Below are positions 17,348 through 25,719 of a stretch of 36,326 nucleotides of DNA, piece after piece. The stretch is from AC-32 sp963746155. GTDB taxonomy: Bacteria; Actinomycetota; Thermoleophilia; Gaiellales; Gaiellaceae. A program made the translations under genes and the position numbers. Location of the stretch: NCBI GenBank assembly GCA_963746155.1, contig CAVVAB010000002.1:1-36326 (forward strand), read 5' to 3'. Each line of letters begins with the position of its first letter. Positions within the stretch are counted from its first letter, which is position 1. The notes beneath the pieces were generated by a model, which had not been told where the DNA came from, did not search any database, and saw nothing but the letters and a program-made list of their open reading frames with translations.

Positions 17348-19330
17348 TTAGCGCGTCATCGGGCGGAACCCGCGCGCGATCGCCAGCATGGTCTCGTTCG
17401 AGAGCGAGTCGAGCAGCGTGTTCACGACCCAGTAGCTCGCGCCCCCGGCCCGGAGCACGACCATGTGCAGGTGCGAGCCGGTGTAGTAGAGGTCGTAGCG
17501 CCGGCCGCCGACCCACTGCGTGAGGCTCTTGTCGGCGAGCGCAGGCGCGTCGACCCACGGCGTCTCCTGGATGCCCCAGTACTCGTTCCCTCCGATTCGG
17601 TAGGTCAGCCGCACGGTTGGCTTGCCGCCGACGACGTAGGCCCGGACCGGCGTCTCCCCGAGGCCCGAGTCGAGGTAGGAGTTGCGCTCGAGCACGGTCG
17701 GCAGCTGGAGACGGAACGGCATCCGCTTCTTGAGCCTGAAGAGCGACGGCCGCGTCTCGCCCGGATCGAAGCGGACGACCGGCGGGTGGCGCACCGGAGC
17801 CTGCGGGACGACGACCGGCGCGAGCTGGTCCTTGAAGGTGCCGCCGACCACGAGCACGGTCAGCGCCCCGTTCGAGAAATTCTTCTTGATGTTCTTCGGC
17901 ATCGGCGCCACGTCGGCGCTGCCGACGAGCTTCGCGATCTGCTGGGCCGACGTCCTCCCGTTCGCGGCCCTTGCGGGGTCGAAGTAGACCTTCGAGTGGA
18001 AGTAGTCCCACGTCGGCGCGTTCGCAGGCTGGTTGCTCGCCGGGAGGACGATCCTGTAGCCCTTCTGCGCGAGCAGGTAGCTCGCGTTCGAGGCCGCGCC
18101 GGGCCGGCCGTTCCCGTTCAGCACGGCCAGCGACACGCTGGCCGGCGGCAGCGTGAAGCGCTTCTTGGGCTTGCGGCCGAGCGCAACCGCGGTCTGCGTA
18201 CGCGACTCCTCCACGTCCGGGTTGAGGAAGGTCTGGACGGCCGAGCCGACGCTCGACTGCGAGGCATACAGCTCGTTGTAGCCGGAGACGTCGGAGATCT
18301 TCACCTGGAAGACGTGCCCGGGCGGCAGGCCGTACGCGAACTTCGAGTAGCTGAGGATCGTGCCGAGGTTCAGGTGCCCGCTGCCCCCAACGCCGATCTC
18401 GATGTAGTGGTGGTCGGCGACCGTGTTCACGATGCTCACGAGGCTCGTCGGCCCGAGCGAGACGGCCGCCCGCTGGCGCATCGCGCTCACGAACTGCTGC
18501 TGCCGCGCGAGCCGGAAAAGGTCGGAGTCGGTGTGCCGGAAGCGGACGAACTGGAGCGCGTGCTTGCCGTTGAGCAGCTGGTAGCCCGGCTGGAGATCGA
18601 TGTTCGCGTAGTCGGTCGCGATCGTGCCGACGTTCTTGTTGTAGTAGCGCCGGTCGACGTCCATCCAGACCCCGCCGAGCTTGTTCACGACGGCGATGAA
18701 GCCGAGGAAGTTGACGCTGATCAGGTAGTTGATCGGAACGCCGGTCAGGTGCTTCACGGTCTCGAGCGCGCCCGCCGGCCCGCAGAACGCGTAGGCGGAG
18801 TTGATCCGTCCGCTGCCTGACACGGCCGCCGGTCCGGTGCGGGCGCCCGAGGCAGTCCGCGACGGGCAGTAGAGCGGGACGACGAGGTCGCGCGGGAACG
18901 AGAGCAACGAGATCGTCTTCGTGACCGGGTCGGCGCGGATCAGCATCATCGTGTCCGAGCGAGACGGCGAGTTGCCGTCGCCGGCGCGATGGTCGTAGCC
19001 GATCACGAGCGCCACCGCAGCGTGGTGCGGGTCCTTGATCGGGTCGAGCCGAGGCTGCACGCGCTTGCAGCTCACCGAACTGCAGCCGAGCGCCTTCGCC
19101 GTCTCGTGGGCCCAGAGGTAGAAGCCGCCGGTGAGCCCGGAGACGAGGATCACGAGCAGGAGCCCGACCCAGAGGAAGAACTTGCCGACGAGCTTCGCGA
19201 ACCCCGGCTTCGACGGGGGCGGCTGCCGGTAGAGCGTGACCGGCGAAAGGGCTCCGGGCGGGATGACGGCCCGGCCGTTGCCGTTCACCGCGGCCCCGCG
19301 GCCGAAACCTCTCTTGAGCGTGGTCTTCAT
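17348..19330 (-). CDS. LytR-CpsA-Psr family cell-wall glycopolymer ligase with LytR_C domain and extra C-terminal domain
   Basis: LCP enzymes transfer lipid-linked polymers onto peptidoglycan outside the membrane. The 660-residue protein (ATG 19330) has a cytosolic N-terminus, one membrane helix at about 50-73, and an LCP domain with SRSDTMMLIRADP, LSFPRDLVVP, GRINSAYAFCG and VRFRHTDSDLFRLARQQQF, which carry the conserved Asp and Arg residues. A LytR_C domain follows (VSLAVLNGNGRPGAASNAS). The last about 120 residues (GNEYWGIQETPWVDAP, SYWVVNTLLDSLSNETML) form an additional domain I do not firmly recognise. Genes for nucleotide sugars lie immediately downstream, fitting a role in attaching surface polysaccharide. 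No Shine-Dalgarno precedes the start. Confidence 0.9.
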   Translation of the reverse strand: MKTTLKRGFGRGAAVNGNGRAVIPPGALSPVTLYRQPPPSKPGFAKLVGKFFLWVGLLLVILVSGLTGGFYLWAHETAKALGCSSVSCKRVQPRLDPIKDPHHAAVALVIGYDHRAGDGNSPSRSDTMMLIRADPVTKTISLLSFPRDLVVPLYCPSRTASGARTGPAAVSGSGRINSAYAFCGPAGALETVKHLTGVPINYLISVNFLGFIAVVNKLGGVWMDVDRRYYNKNVGTIATDYANIDLQPGYQLLNGKHALQFVRFRHTDSDLFRLARQQQFVSAMRQRAAVSLGPTSLVSIVNTVADHHYIEIGVGGSGHLNLGTILSYSKFAYGLPPGHVFQVKISDVSGYNELYASQSSVGSAVQTFLNPDVEESRTQTAVALGRKPKKRFTLPPASVSLAVLNGNGRPGAASNASYLLAQKGYRIVLPASNQPANAPTWDYFHSKVYFDPARAANGRTSAQQIAKLVGSADVAPMPKNIKKNFSNGALTVLVVGGTFKDQLAPVVVPQAPVRHPPVVRFDPGETRPSLFRLKKRMPFRLQLPTVLERNSYLDSGLGETPVRAYVVGGKPTVRLTYRIGGNEYWGIQETPWVDAPALADKSLTQWVGGRRYDLYYTGSHLHMVVLRAGGASYWVVNTLLDSLSNETMLAIARGFRPMTR

Positions 19331-19501
19331 CGCAAGAAAAGCGAGAACGCCTGACAAGGCGCTCGCTGCGCATCAGGATAGCCGACGTCTCGGAGGCGCT
19401 TAGGCGTCGCTTGCGACGCCGGTCTCAGGATCTGCGGGCTCTGCCCGGAGATCCGTCGGAACTGACCGATCGACCCGAGCGCGCTCCGGTCGCGACCGTT
19501 T
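19331..19501 (-). promoter_or_regulatory. Spacer before the LCP gene with palindrome, REP-like hairpin and -10-like box
   Basis: Just after the MetE-like stop lies the 12-bp palindrome CGGTCGCGACCG (19487-19498). A hairpin GGCGTCGC / GCGACGCC with a TT centre lies at 19403-19420 and resembles hairpins in the ATP synthase operon. On the minus strand TATCCT follows about 25 bases later and could be a -10 box for the LCP gene, though no consensus -35 is visible. Confidence 0.4.
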
Positions 19502-20653
19502 CTAGGCGCCGAGTTCGGCTTCTGCGAGGCGGGTTCCTTCAACCATCGCCCGCAGCTTGTCGTAGGCGACGTCCCAGCTGCGCGTCCGCAGGCCGCAGTC
19601 GGGGCAGACGTCGATCCGCTTCGGGTCGCCGAAGACGTCGACCGCGTACAGAATCCGGTCGCGGACGAGCTCGGGCGACTCGACGAAATCGGTGTGGATG
19701 TCGACCACCCCGAGCCCGAGCACGGGGTTGTACGACAGGTCGCGGAACTTCGAGATCACCTCGTAGCCGGGGCGCTCCGCGGCGGAGCGGCCCAGTTCGC
19801 GGGTGTCGTAATTGGCGAAGCCGACACAGTACTGGCGACAGCCGCTCATGCCCTCGATCGCCGGGAAGAAGAGGTCGTAGTCGGAGAAGCAGAGGTGCGT
19901 CGAGAAGAGGCAGTCGAGCCCTTCGACGCTGACGTTGAAGCTTTCCACGAACAGGTCGAGTTCGTCCTCCTCGGTCGAGGCGCCCGGCTCGTCGATCTGG
20001 ATCCAGGTCGCGCCGAGCTCGATCAGCGCCTCGAGGTTCGGCCGGATCAGGTTCCGCGCGATATCGAGCGTCAGCTCGCGCCGCGCCTCGACCTCCTGCT
20101 TGCGCCCGTAGCCCGCTCCGAGCCGGCCCGACTTCGGGATGTGGTGCTCGTCGTACGACCAGACCGCGAGGGTATAGGCGCCGGTGATCGGGATCTTCAG
20201 GCGCGCCTTCGCGACCGACTGGAGGTACGAGAACTCGGCGTTGTGGTACGGCTCGGCGACCGAGACCGGGCCGACCGCAGCCGACTTCGAGTAGTACTTG
20301 TTGTCGAAGCTCCGGACGATTCCGCGCGGCTCGAACCCGTTCGCGTGTGCGATCGCCCAGGCGTACATCTCGCTGCGCATCTGCTCGCCGTCCCAGATCA
20401 CGTCGACGCCGGCGGACTCCTGCATGCGGACGCAGTAGCGGCTCGACCAGTGCGCCACCTCGTCCGGATCGGCGCCGCCGCCCTGCAGCGACTCGACCAG
20501 CTCCTCGTGTCCCTCCACTCCGACCTTCGCGCCCCACGTGCGCGCGTGCTCGATGTCGCTCTCGTCCAGCTCGCGGCCCTGGGACGTCTTCACGAGCCAG
20601 GGAGGCTTGCCGAGCGAGCCGATCTCGTGGGTGAGGAATCTCACATCGCTCAT
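19502..20653 (-). CDS. MetE-like methyltransferase, core-MetE type (catalytic-barrel homologue)
   Basis: A 383-residue single-barrel relative of the C-terminal half of cobalamin-independent methionine synthase. Matching landmarks are DGEQMRSEMYAW (88-99), IQIDEPGA (218-225), THLC (His253, Cys255) and CPDCGLRTRSW with Cys353, corresponding to the zinc ligands His641, Cys643 and Cys726 of E. coli MetE. The usual Glu ligand (IETS region) aligns with QYCVGFANYD, where Glu is absent and Cys276 is nearby. Single-barrel core-MetE enzymes take methyl groups from donors other than polyglutamyl methyl-folate. The donor here is unknown. The ATG at 20653 overlaps the preceding gene's stop by four bases, so the two MetE-like proteins are made together. 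Confidence 0.85.
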   Translation of the reverse strand: MSDVRFLTHEIGSLGKPPWLVKTSQGRELDESDIEHARTWGAKVGVEGHEELVESLQGGGADPDEVAHWSSRYCVRMQESAGVDVIWDGEQMRSEMYAWAIAHANGFEPRGIVRSFDNKYYSKSAAVGPVSVAEPYHNAEFSYLQSVAKARLKIPITGAYTLAVWSYDEHHIPKSGRLGAGYGRKQEVEARRELTLDIARNLIRPNLEALIELGATWIQIDEPGASTEEDELDLFVESFNVSVEGLDCLFSTHLCFSDYDLFFPAIEGMSGCRQYCVGFANYDTRELGRSAAERPGYEVISKFRDLSYNPVLGLGVVDIHTDFVESPELVRDRILYAVDVFGDPKRIDVCPDCGLRTRSWDVAYDKLRAMVEGTRLAEAELGA

Positions 20654-21540
20654 GCTGCCGCCCTCGCCTGGCCGAGGCGTGCGAGCTTCTCGCGGGCGAT
20701 CGGCTCCGAGACGTACTGGAGGTCGCCGTTCGGGACGAGCGCGATCCGCTCGACTCCGCGCTCCGCGAGCTGCCTCGCGAACGCGGCGATCTCGGCCGGA
20801 TCCTCCAAAACGGAGCTGCGCACGTCGACGACGCCCGCGAGCAACAGCTTGTCGAGACCCTCGGGAACCGCGTCCAGGTGCGTCGCGTAGAAGTCGATTC
20901 CGAGCCCCTCGACGGGCAGGTCGGCCGCACCCTGCTCGAGCAGCGCGCCCGCGTCCGAGAACGGGAACCAGAGCGCGAGCCTCGTCCCGTCCGCGAGCGC
21001 CTCGAGCGGTTCCCGGAGCTCGTCCGGCGAGACCTCGTCGTGGGCGAGGAACGGCTCGACGAGCACCACCAGCTCGGCATCCAGGCCCGCGAGCGCGGGC
21101 CTGAGGACGTCCTCCGCCATCGCCTTCGGCGAGACGTCCGTGCCGCGCGCGAGCGCGTACGGCGACGGGAGCGTCGCAACACGCGCGCCCGGCACCGGCG
21201 CCGCGAAGCGCTCGTCGAGTGGGCCGGAGAGCTTCGGCGCGCCGGTCGCCTTGGGCGCCCGGTAGAAGGTGTTCGTGTCGAGGTAGCGCGTCAGGGCACC
21301 GGTCTCGAGGCCGTCCGCAGCCTGGAGCAGCGGCCTGAAATGGTCCTGCCAGCGCAGCATCCCGTCGGTGAGCAGGTCGAGCCCAGCAGCCTGCTGGGCG
21401 CCGATCAACTCCTGCTGATCCGCCTCGATCCGAGCGTCGACCTCGCCCTCGGTCGTCCGGCCGCGGTCGAGGTCGCGCGTCGCCTGGACGAGCGCCTCCG
21501 AGCGCGGGTACATGCCGGGTGCGAACGCCTGGACAGCCAT
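20650..21540 (-). CDS. MetE-like protein lacking the zinc ligands (partner of the adjacent MetE-like enzyme)
   Basis: A 296-residue UROD/MetE-like barrel protein: MYPRSEALVQATRDLDRGRT, ADQQELIGAQQAAGLDLLTDG, WQDHFRPLLQ, VVLVEPFLAHDE and ALVPNGDLQYVSEPIAREKL map onto the MetE superfamily pattern. Where the catalytic barrel has THxC and PDCGL it shows ATHLD and VPNGDL, so the zinc-binding cysteines are missing. It may be the folate- or donor-handling half of a two-protein methyltransferase, like the N-terminal barrel of full-length MetE (inference). The ATG at 21540 shares one base with the atpC stop (TGATG), and its own stop overlaps the next gene as ATGA. Confidence 0.78.
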   Translation of the reverse strand: MAVQAFAPGMYPRSEALVQATRDLDRGRTTEGEVDARIEADQQELIGAQQAAGLDLLTDGMLRWQDHFRPLLQAADGLETGALTRYLDTNTFYRAPKATGAPKLSGPLDERFAAPVPGARVATLPSPYALARGTDVSPKAMAEDVLRPALAGLDAELVVLVEPFLAHDEVSPDELREPLEALADGTRLALWFPFSDAGALLEQGAADLPVEGLGIDFYATHLDAVPEGLDKLLLAGVVDVRSSVLEDPAEIAAFARQLAERGVERIALVPNGDLQYVSEPIAREKLARLGQARAAA

Positions 21541-21968
21541 CAGCCGCGCCCGAGAACGGTCAGCTGGTTCTCCGCGTGCACGACCCGCTGCTCGAGCTGC
21601 CAGCGGTCGGCGTCGGACTCTCCGCTCTCGACGCGCTCCAGCTCCGCGCGCGCCCGCTCGAGCTGCTCCCGCGCGCGCTCCTCGTCGATCTCACGCGCCT
21701 CGACGGCGTCGTCGACCAGTGCGAGCGCGCGGTCCTGCTCGACCTTGAAGAACCCCGGGCCGGTTGCGAACTCGAGCAAATCCTCGGCGTCTCGGTCGCG
21801 GTAGACACGCGTGCTCCCCGCGTTGAGGAGCGCCACGAGCGGGGCGTGGCGTGCGAGCACGCCGATCTCGCCGTCCGCTCCCGGAACGACGAGCATCTCC
21901 GCCTCGCCCTCGAAGGCCGGGCCCTCGGGCGTGACGAGAGAGACGCTGAAGAGGTGCTTCTCGGCCAA
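21540..21968 (-). CDS. atpC: ATP synthase F1 epsilon subunit
   Basis: A 142-residue protein with the epsilon beta-sandwich (FSVSLVTPEGPAFEGEAEML and VPGADGEIGVLARHAPLVAL) and a long C-terminal helical hairpin (REIDEERAREQLERARAELE). It links the gamma stalk to the c-ring and can inhibit ATP hydrolysis. The start appears to be TTG at 21968, 15 bases after atpD, with no strong Shine-Dalgarno, so reinitiation after atpD is likely. The stop is fused to the start of a MetE-like gene, an unusual companion for atpC. Confidence 0.93.
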   Translation of the reverse strand: MAEKHLFSVSLVTPEGPAFEGEAEMLVVPGADGEIGVLARHAPLVALLNAGSTRVYRDRDAEDLLEFATGPGFFKVEQDRALALVDDAVEAREIDEERAREQLERARAELERVESGESDADRWQLEQRVVHAENQLTVLGRG

Positions 21969-21983
21969 CTAACGCACCGTCGG

Positions 21984-23474
21984 CTAGACGGCTGCCGCTT
22001 CGGGCTCGCGCTCGTCCTCGGGCTCGGCGGCGGCCTCGGGCTCGTCCTCGCCCGCGAGCTGACTGGCCTTCTCGACAGCCTCGTCGATCGTCCCGACCAT
22101 GTAGAAGGCCTGCTCGGGAAGGTCGTCGTGCTTGCCCTCGATGATCTCCCGGAAGCCCGCGATCGTGTCCTCGAGCTTCACGTAACGGCCTTCCTGGCCC
22201 GTGAACTGCTCGGCCACGAAGTTCGGCTGCGAGAGGAAGCGCTGGATCCGGCGCGCGCGGCCGACCGTGACCTTGTCCTCGTCGGAGAGCTCGTCGATCC
22301 CGAGGATGGCGATGATGTCCTGGAGATCCTTGTAGCGCTGGAGGATCTCCTGCACACGGACGGCGGTGTCGTAGTGCTCGTCGGACACGATCCCCGGCTG
22401 AAGAGCGCGCGAGACCGAGTCGAGCGGGTCGACGGCCGGGTAGATGCCCTGCTCGACGATGGCTCGCGAGAGCGTCGTCGTCGCGTCGAGATGGGCGAAC
22501 ACGTTGGCCGGCGCCGGATCGGTCAGGTCGTCGGCCGGCACGTAGATCGCCTGGATCGACGTGACCGAGCCCTTGCGCGTCGAGGTGATGCGCTCCTGAA
22601 GCTGGCCCATCTCGGTCGCGAGCGTCGGCTGGTAGCCGACCGCGCTAGGCATCCGGCCGAGGAGCGCGGAGACCTCGGAGCCTGCCTGCACGAAGCGGAA
22701 GATGTTGTCGATGAAGAGCAGCACGTCCTGGCCCTCGTCACGGAAGTACTCCGCCATGGTCAGCCCCGAGAGGGCGACGCGGAGGCGCGCGCCGGGCGGC
22801 TCGTTCATCTGCCCGTAGACGAGCGCGACGCTCGGGAGCACCCCGGACTCCTGCATCTCGATCCACATGTCGTTGCCCTCGCGGGTGCGCTCGCCGACGC
22901 CGCAGAAGACGGAGACGCCCTGGTGCTCGCGCGCGATGTTGTGGATCAGCTCCTGGATCAGGACGGTCTTGCCGACCCCGGCGCCGCCGAACAGGCCGAC
23001 CTTGCCGCCCTTGACGTATGGCGCAATCAGGTCGACGACCTTCAGGCCCGTCTCGAAGATCTCCGTCGTCGGGCTGAGGTCCTCGAAGTCCGGCGGGTCG
23101 CGGTGGATCGACCACCGTTCGTCCGCCTCGACCTCCTCCTCCATGCGGTCGATCGGCTCGCCGAGCACGTTGAAGATCCGGCCGAGCGTGCCCTTGCCGA
23201 CGGGGACGCTGATCGGCCCGCCGGTGTCGATCACGTCGACGCCGCGCGGGATGCCGTCGGTCGAGTCCATCGCCACGGCCCTCACGCGGTCGTCGCCGAG
23301 ATGTTGCTGGACCTCAGCAATCACGTCGATCGCGGGGCGGCCGTCGCGCTCGGGCACGCTGATCCTGAGCGCGGTGTTGATCTCCGGCAGTGCTCCGGTG
23401 AAGACGGCGTCGACGACGACGCCCTTGATCTCGATCACCTTGCCGACGTTCGAGCCGTTCGTTTGATCAGGCAT
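21984..23474 (-). CDS. atpD: ATP synthase F1 beta subunit
   Basis: The 496-residue catalytic beta subunit. P-loop GGAGVGKT at 163-170, the GERTREGND segment with the catalytic Glu, LLFIDNIFRFVQAGSEVSALLGRMPSAVGYQPTLATEMG in the nucleotide domain, and a DELSEED-like DELSDED in the C-terminal domain. An acidic, Ala-rich tail of about 25 residues (from GEDEPEAAAE) extends beyond the usual end. It is separated from atpG by about 7.3 kb containing an ABC transporter, so it needs a promoter of its own or a long read-through. A 225-base upstream spacer contains a palindrome and a -10-like box. Confidence 0.97.
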   Translation of the reverse strand: MPDQTNGSNVGKVIEIKGVVVDAVFTGALPEINTALRISVPERDGRPAIDVIAEVQQHLGDDRVRAVAMDSTDGIPRGVDVIDTGGPISVPVGKGTLGRIFNVLGEPIDRMEEEVEADERWSIHRDPPDFEDLSPTTEIFETGLKVVDLIAPYVKGGKVGLFGGAGVGKTVLIQELIHNIAREHQGVSVFCGVGERTREGNDMWIEMQESGVLPSVALVYGQMNEPPGARLRVALSGLTMAEYFRDEGQDVLLFIDNIFRFVQAGSEVSALLGRMPSAVGYQPTLATEMGQLQERITSTRKGSVTSIQAIYVPADDLTDPAPANVFAHLDATTTLSRAIVEQGIYPAVDPLDSVSRALQPGIVSDEHYDTAVRVQEILQRYKDLQDIIAILGIDELSDEDKVTVGRARRIQRFLSQPNFVAEQFTGQEGRYVKLEDTIAGFREIIEGKHDDLPEQAFYMVGTIDEAVEKASQLAGEDEPEAAAEPEDEREPEAAAV

Positions 23475-23542
23475 GTGTCTCCCGCAGAGGTTCGTCTGGT
23501 ACTCGGCGGACCCGGCACGAGAGCCGTCCGCTCAGCGCGGTG

Positions 23543-23577
23543 AGTTTATCGAAGCGCGAACCGGGACGATCGTCCCG
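23543..23577 (-). promoter_or_regulatory. Candidate atpDC promoter with a 16-bp perfect palindrome
   Basis: CGGGACGATCGTCCCG (23562-23577) is a perfect 16-bp palindrome. Fourteen bases further on the minus strand is TAAACT (23548-23543), a fair -10 box, so the palindrome covers the expected -35 position. Transcription would begin near 23536, about 60 bases before the atpD ATG. This suits a repressor or activator site controlling atpDC and the coupled MetE-like genes. The palindrome could instead be an RNA hairpin. Confidence 0.45.
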
Positions 23578-23682
23578 CGGAAGCCCGCGCCTGCCCGTCT
23601 CCGTGGCCGCCACCCGGGCGGCATGGTCCAGGCTTCAGACGTACGAGGTTACGAACGAAGGAAACACTTATGGAAACAGTAT

Positions 23683-23699
23683 CGCCGGAACCGCCGGCG
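23683..23699 (-). terminator. Small hairpin directly after the anti-sigma-like gene
   Basis: CGCCGG / CCGGCG with a 5-base loop starts right after the TAA stop, followed on the minus strand by ATACTGTTTCC. It could be a weak terminator isolating atpDC from the inserted genes. Confidence 0.35.
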
Positions 23700-24188
23700 T
23701 TACCGTTCCCGCAGCACCAGGCCGCCGCGGAGCGATCCGCTCGGCAGGTTCCGGACGCCCGTGGGCTGGCCGAACCGCTGGCGCTGAAGCGCCTGCTGGG
23801 TGCGGAGGTTCATCGTGTCGGGAGCGGCGAGGACGGCCGGAGTCGAGCGAACCTCCGAGACGCGGCCGATGGCGCCCGGCCGGACGGCCGACGAGGCGAG
23901 GATGCTCCCGAGCCCGACGGCGGCAACGGCCATCGCCGCGACGGCCGGTGCGAGGCGCAGGCGAATCTGGCGGCGCGCGCGCCCGATCACGACGCCCTCG
24001 AACGACTCACGCGGAGCCGCGCGAAGCGTTCCGGTCAGGCCGCCGATGGAGGCACGGAACTCGTTGCACGACGCGCAGCCGGCCAGATGGTCGGCGAGCA
24101 GGGCATGCTCGAACGACGACAGCTCGCCGTCGAGATCTGCCGATGCCCATTGACGGGCACGTTCACATTCCGCGTGCATGGCCCTCAC
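23700..24188 (-). CDS. Membrane-anchored zinc-finger anti-sigma-like protein
   Basis: A 162-residue protein with an N-terminal zf-HC2/ZAS motif: Cys8 in HAECERA, then His34, Cys38 and Cys41 in DHLAGCASCNEF, followed by one membrane helix at about 80-103 (APAVAAMAVAAVGLGSI) and a Gln/Arg-rich outer segment. Proteins of this type hold an ECF sigma factor inactive at the membrane. No sigma factor gene is adjacent, so its partner must lie elsewhere or it has another role. The start may be GTG at 24188 or the ATG three codons later. It is the last gene of the insert before atpD. Confidence 0.8.
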   Translation of the reverse strand: MRAMHAECERARQWASADLDGELSSFEHALLADHLAGCASCNEFRASIGGLTGTLRAAPRESFEGVVIGRARRQIRLRLAPAVAAMAVAAVGLGSILASSAVRPGAIGRVSEVRSTPAVLAAPDTMNLRTQQALQRQRFGQPTGVRNLPSGSLRGGLVLRER

Positions 24189-24238
24189 ATTAGCTCTGAC
24201 GGCGGTGCTATCCAGAAGTTAGCGGTATGAGCCTGCTT

Positions 24239-24611
24239 TCAAAACAAGGAATGCCGCGTGTCGATCAGCAGCCCGATCGTGACCAGCACCGCGCCGAGCG
24301 CGATGAACACCGCCGAGCTGTTGATCGATTCGTTCTGTTCGCCGAGCGTGGCCCAGCGGATCCGACGGGAGCCGACGTACCCGAACATCGTGACGCCGCC
24401 GTGCTCTTCCGACTTCACGCGCGCGGGACCGCGGTTTGCGACGAAGAACCCGGTGATCATCAGGAAGCAGCCGGCAAGGTAGAACCCGAGGGTGAGCGCG
24501 CGGTCCGACCGACGCGCCCAGCAGGGCCCCGAGCACCAGCGAGCCCACGACGGTCAGCCCGATGGCCGCCACGATCAGGATGGCGAGCCGACGAAGGGCC
24601 GCGGCGAGCAT
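24239..24611 (-). pseudogene. Small multi-pass membrane protein, frame broken by one extra base
   Basis: The first frame gives MLAAALRRLAILIVAAIGLT with a second hydrophobic run (SLVLGALLGASV). The next frame continues RALTLGFYLAGCFLMITGFF, a soluble loop (GYVGSRRIRWATLGEQNESI) and a last helix ending GLLIDTRHSLF at 24239. Removing one C of the CC at 24505-24506 joins them into 123 residues with about four membrane helices. I know no function. The preserved text on both sides of the break argues for a sequence error rather than decay. It starts four bases after the ATPase gene of the ABC transporter, so it probably shares that transcript. Confidence 0.6.
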
Positions 24612-24615
24612 GTCG

Positions 24616-25719
<1,104 letters not shown>

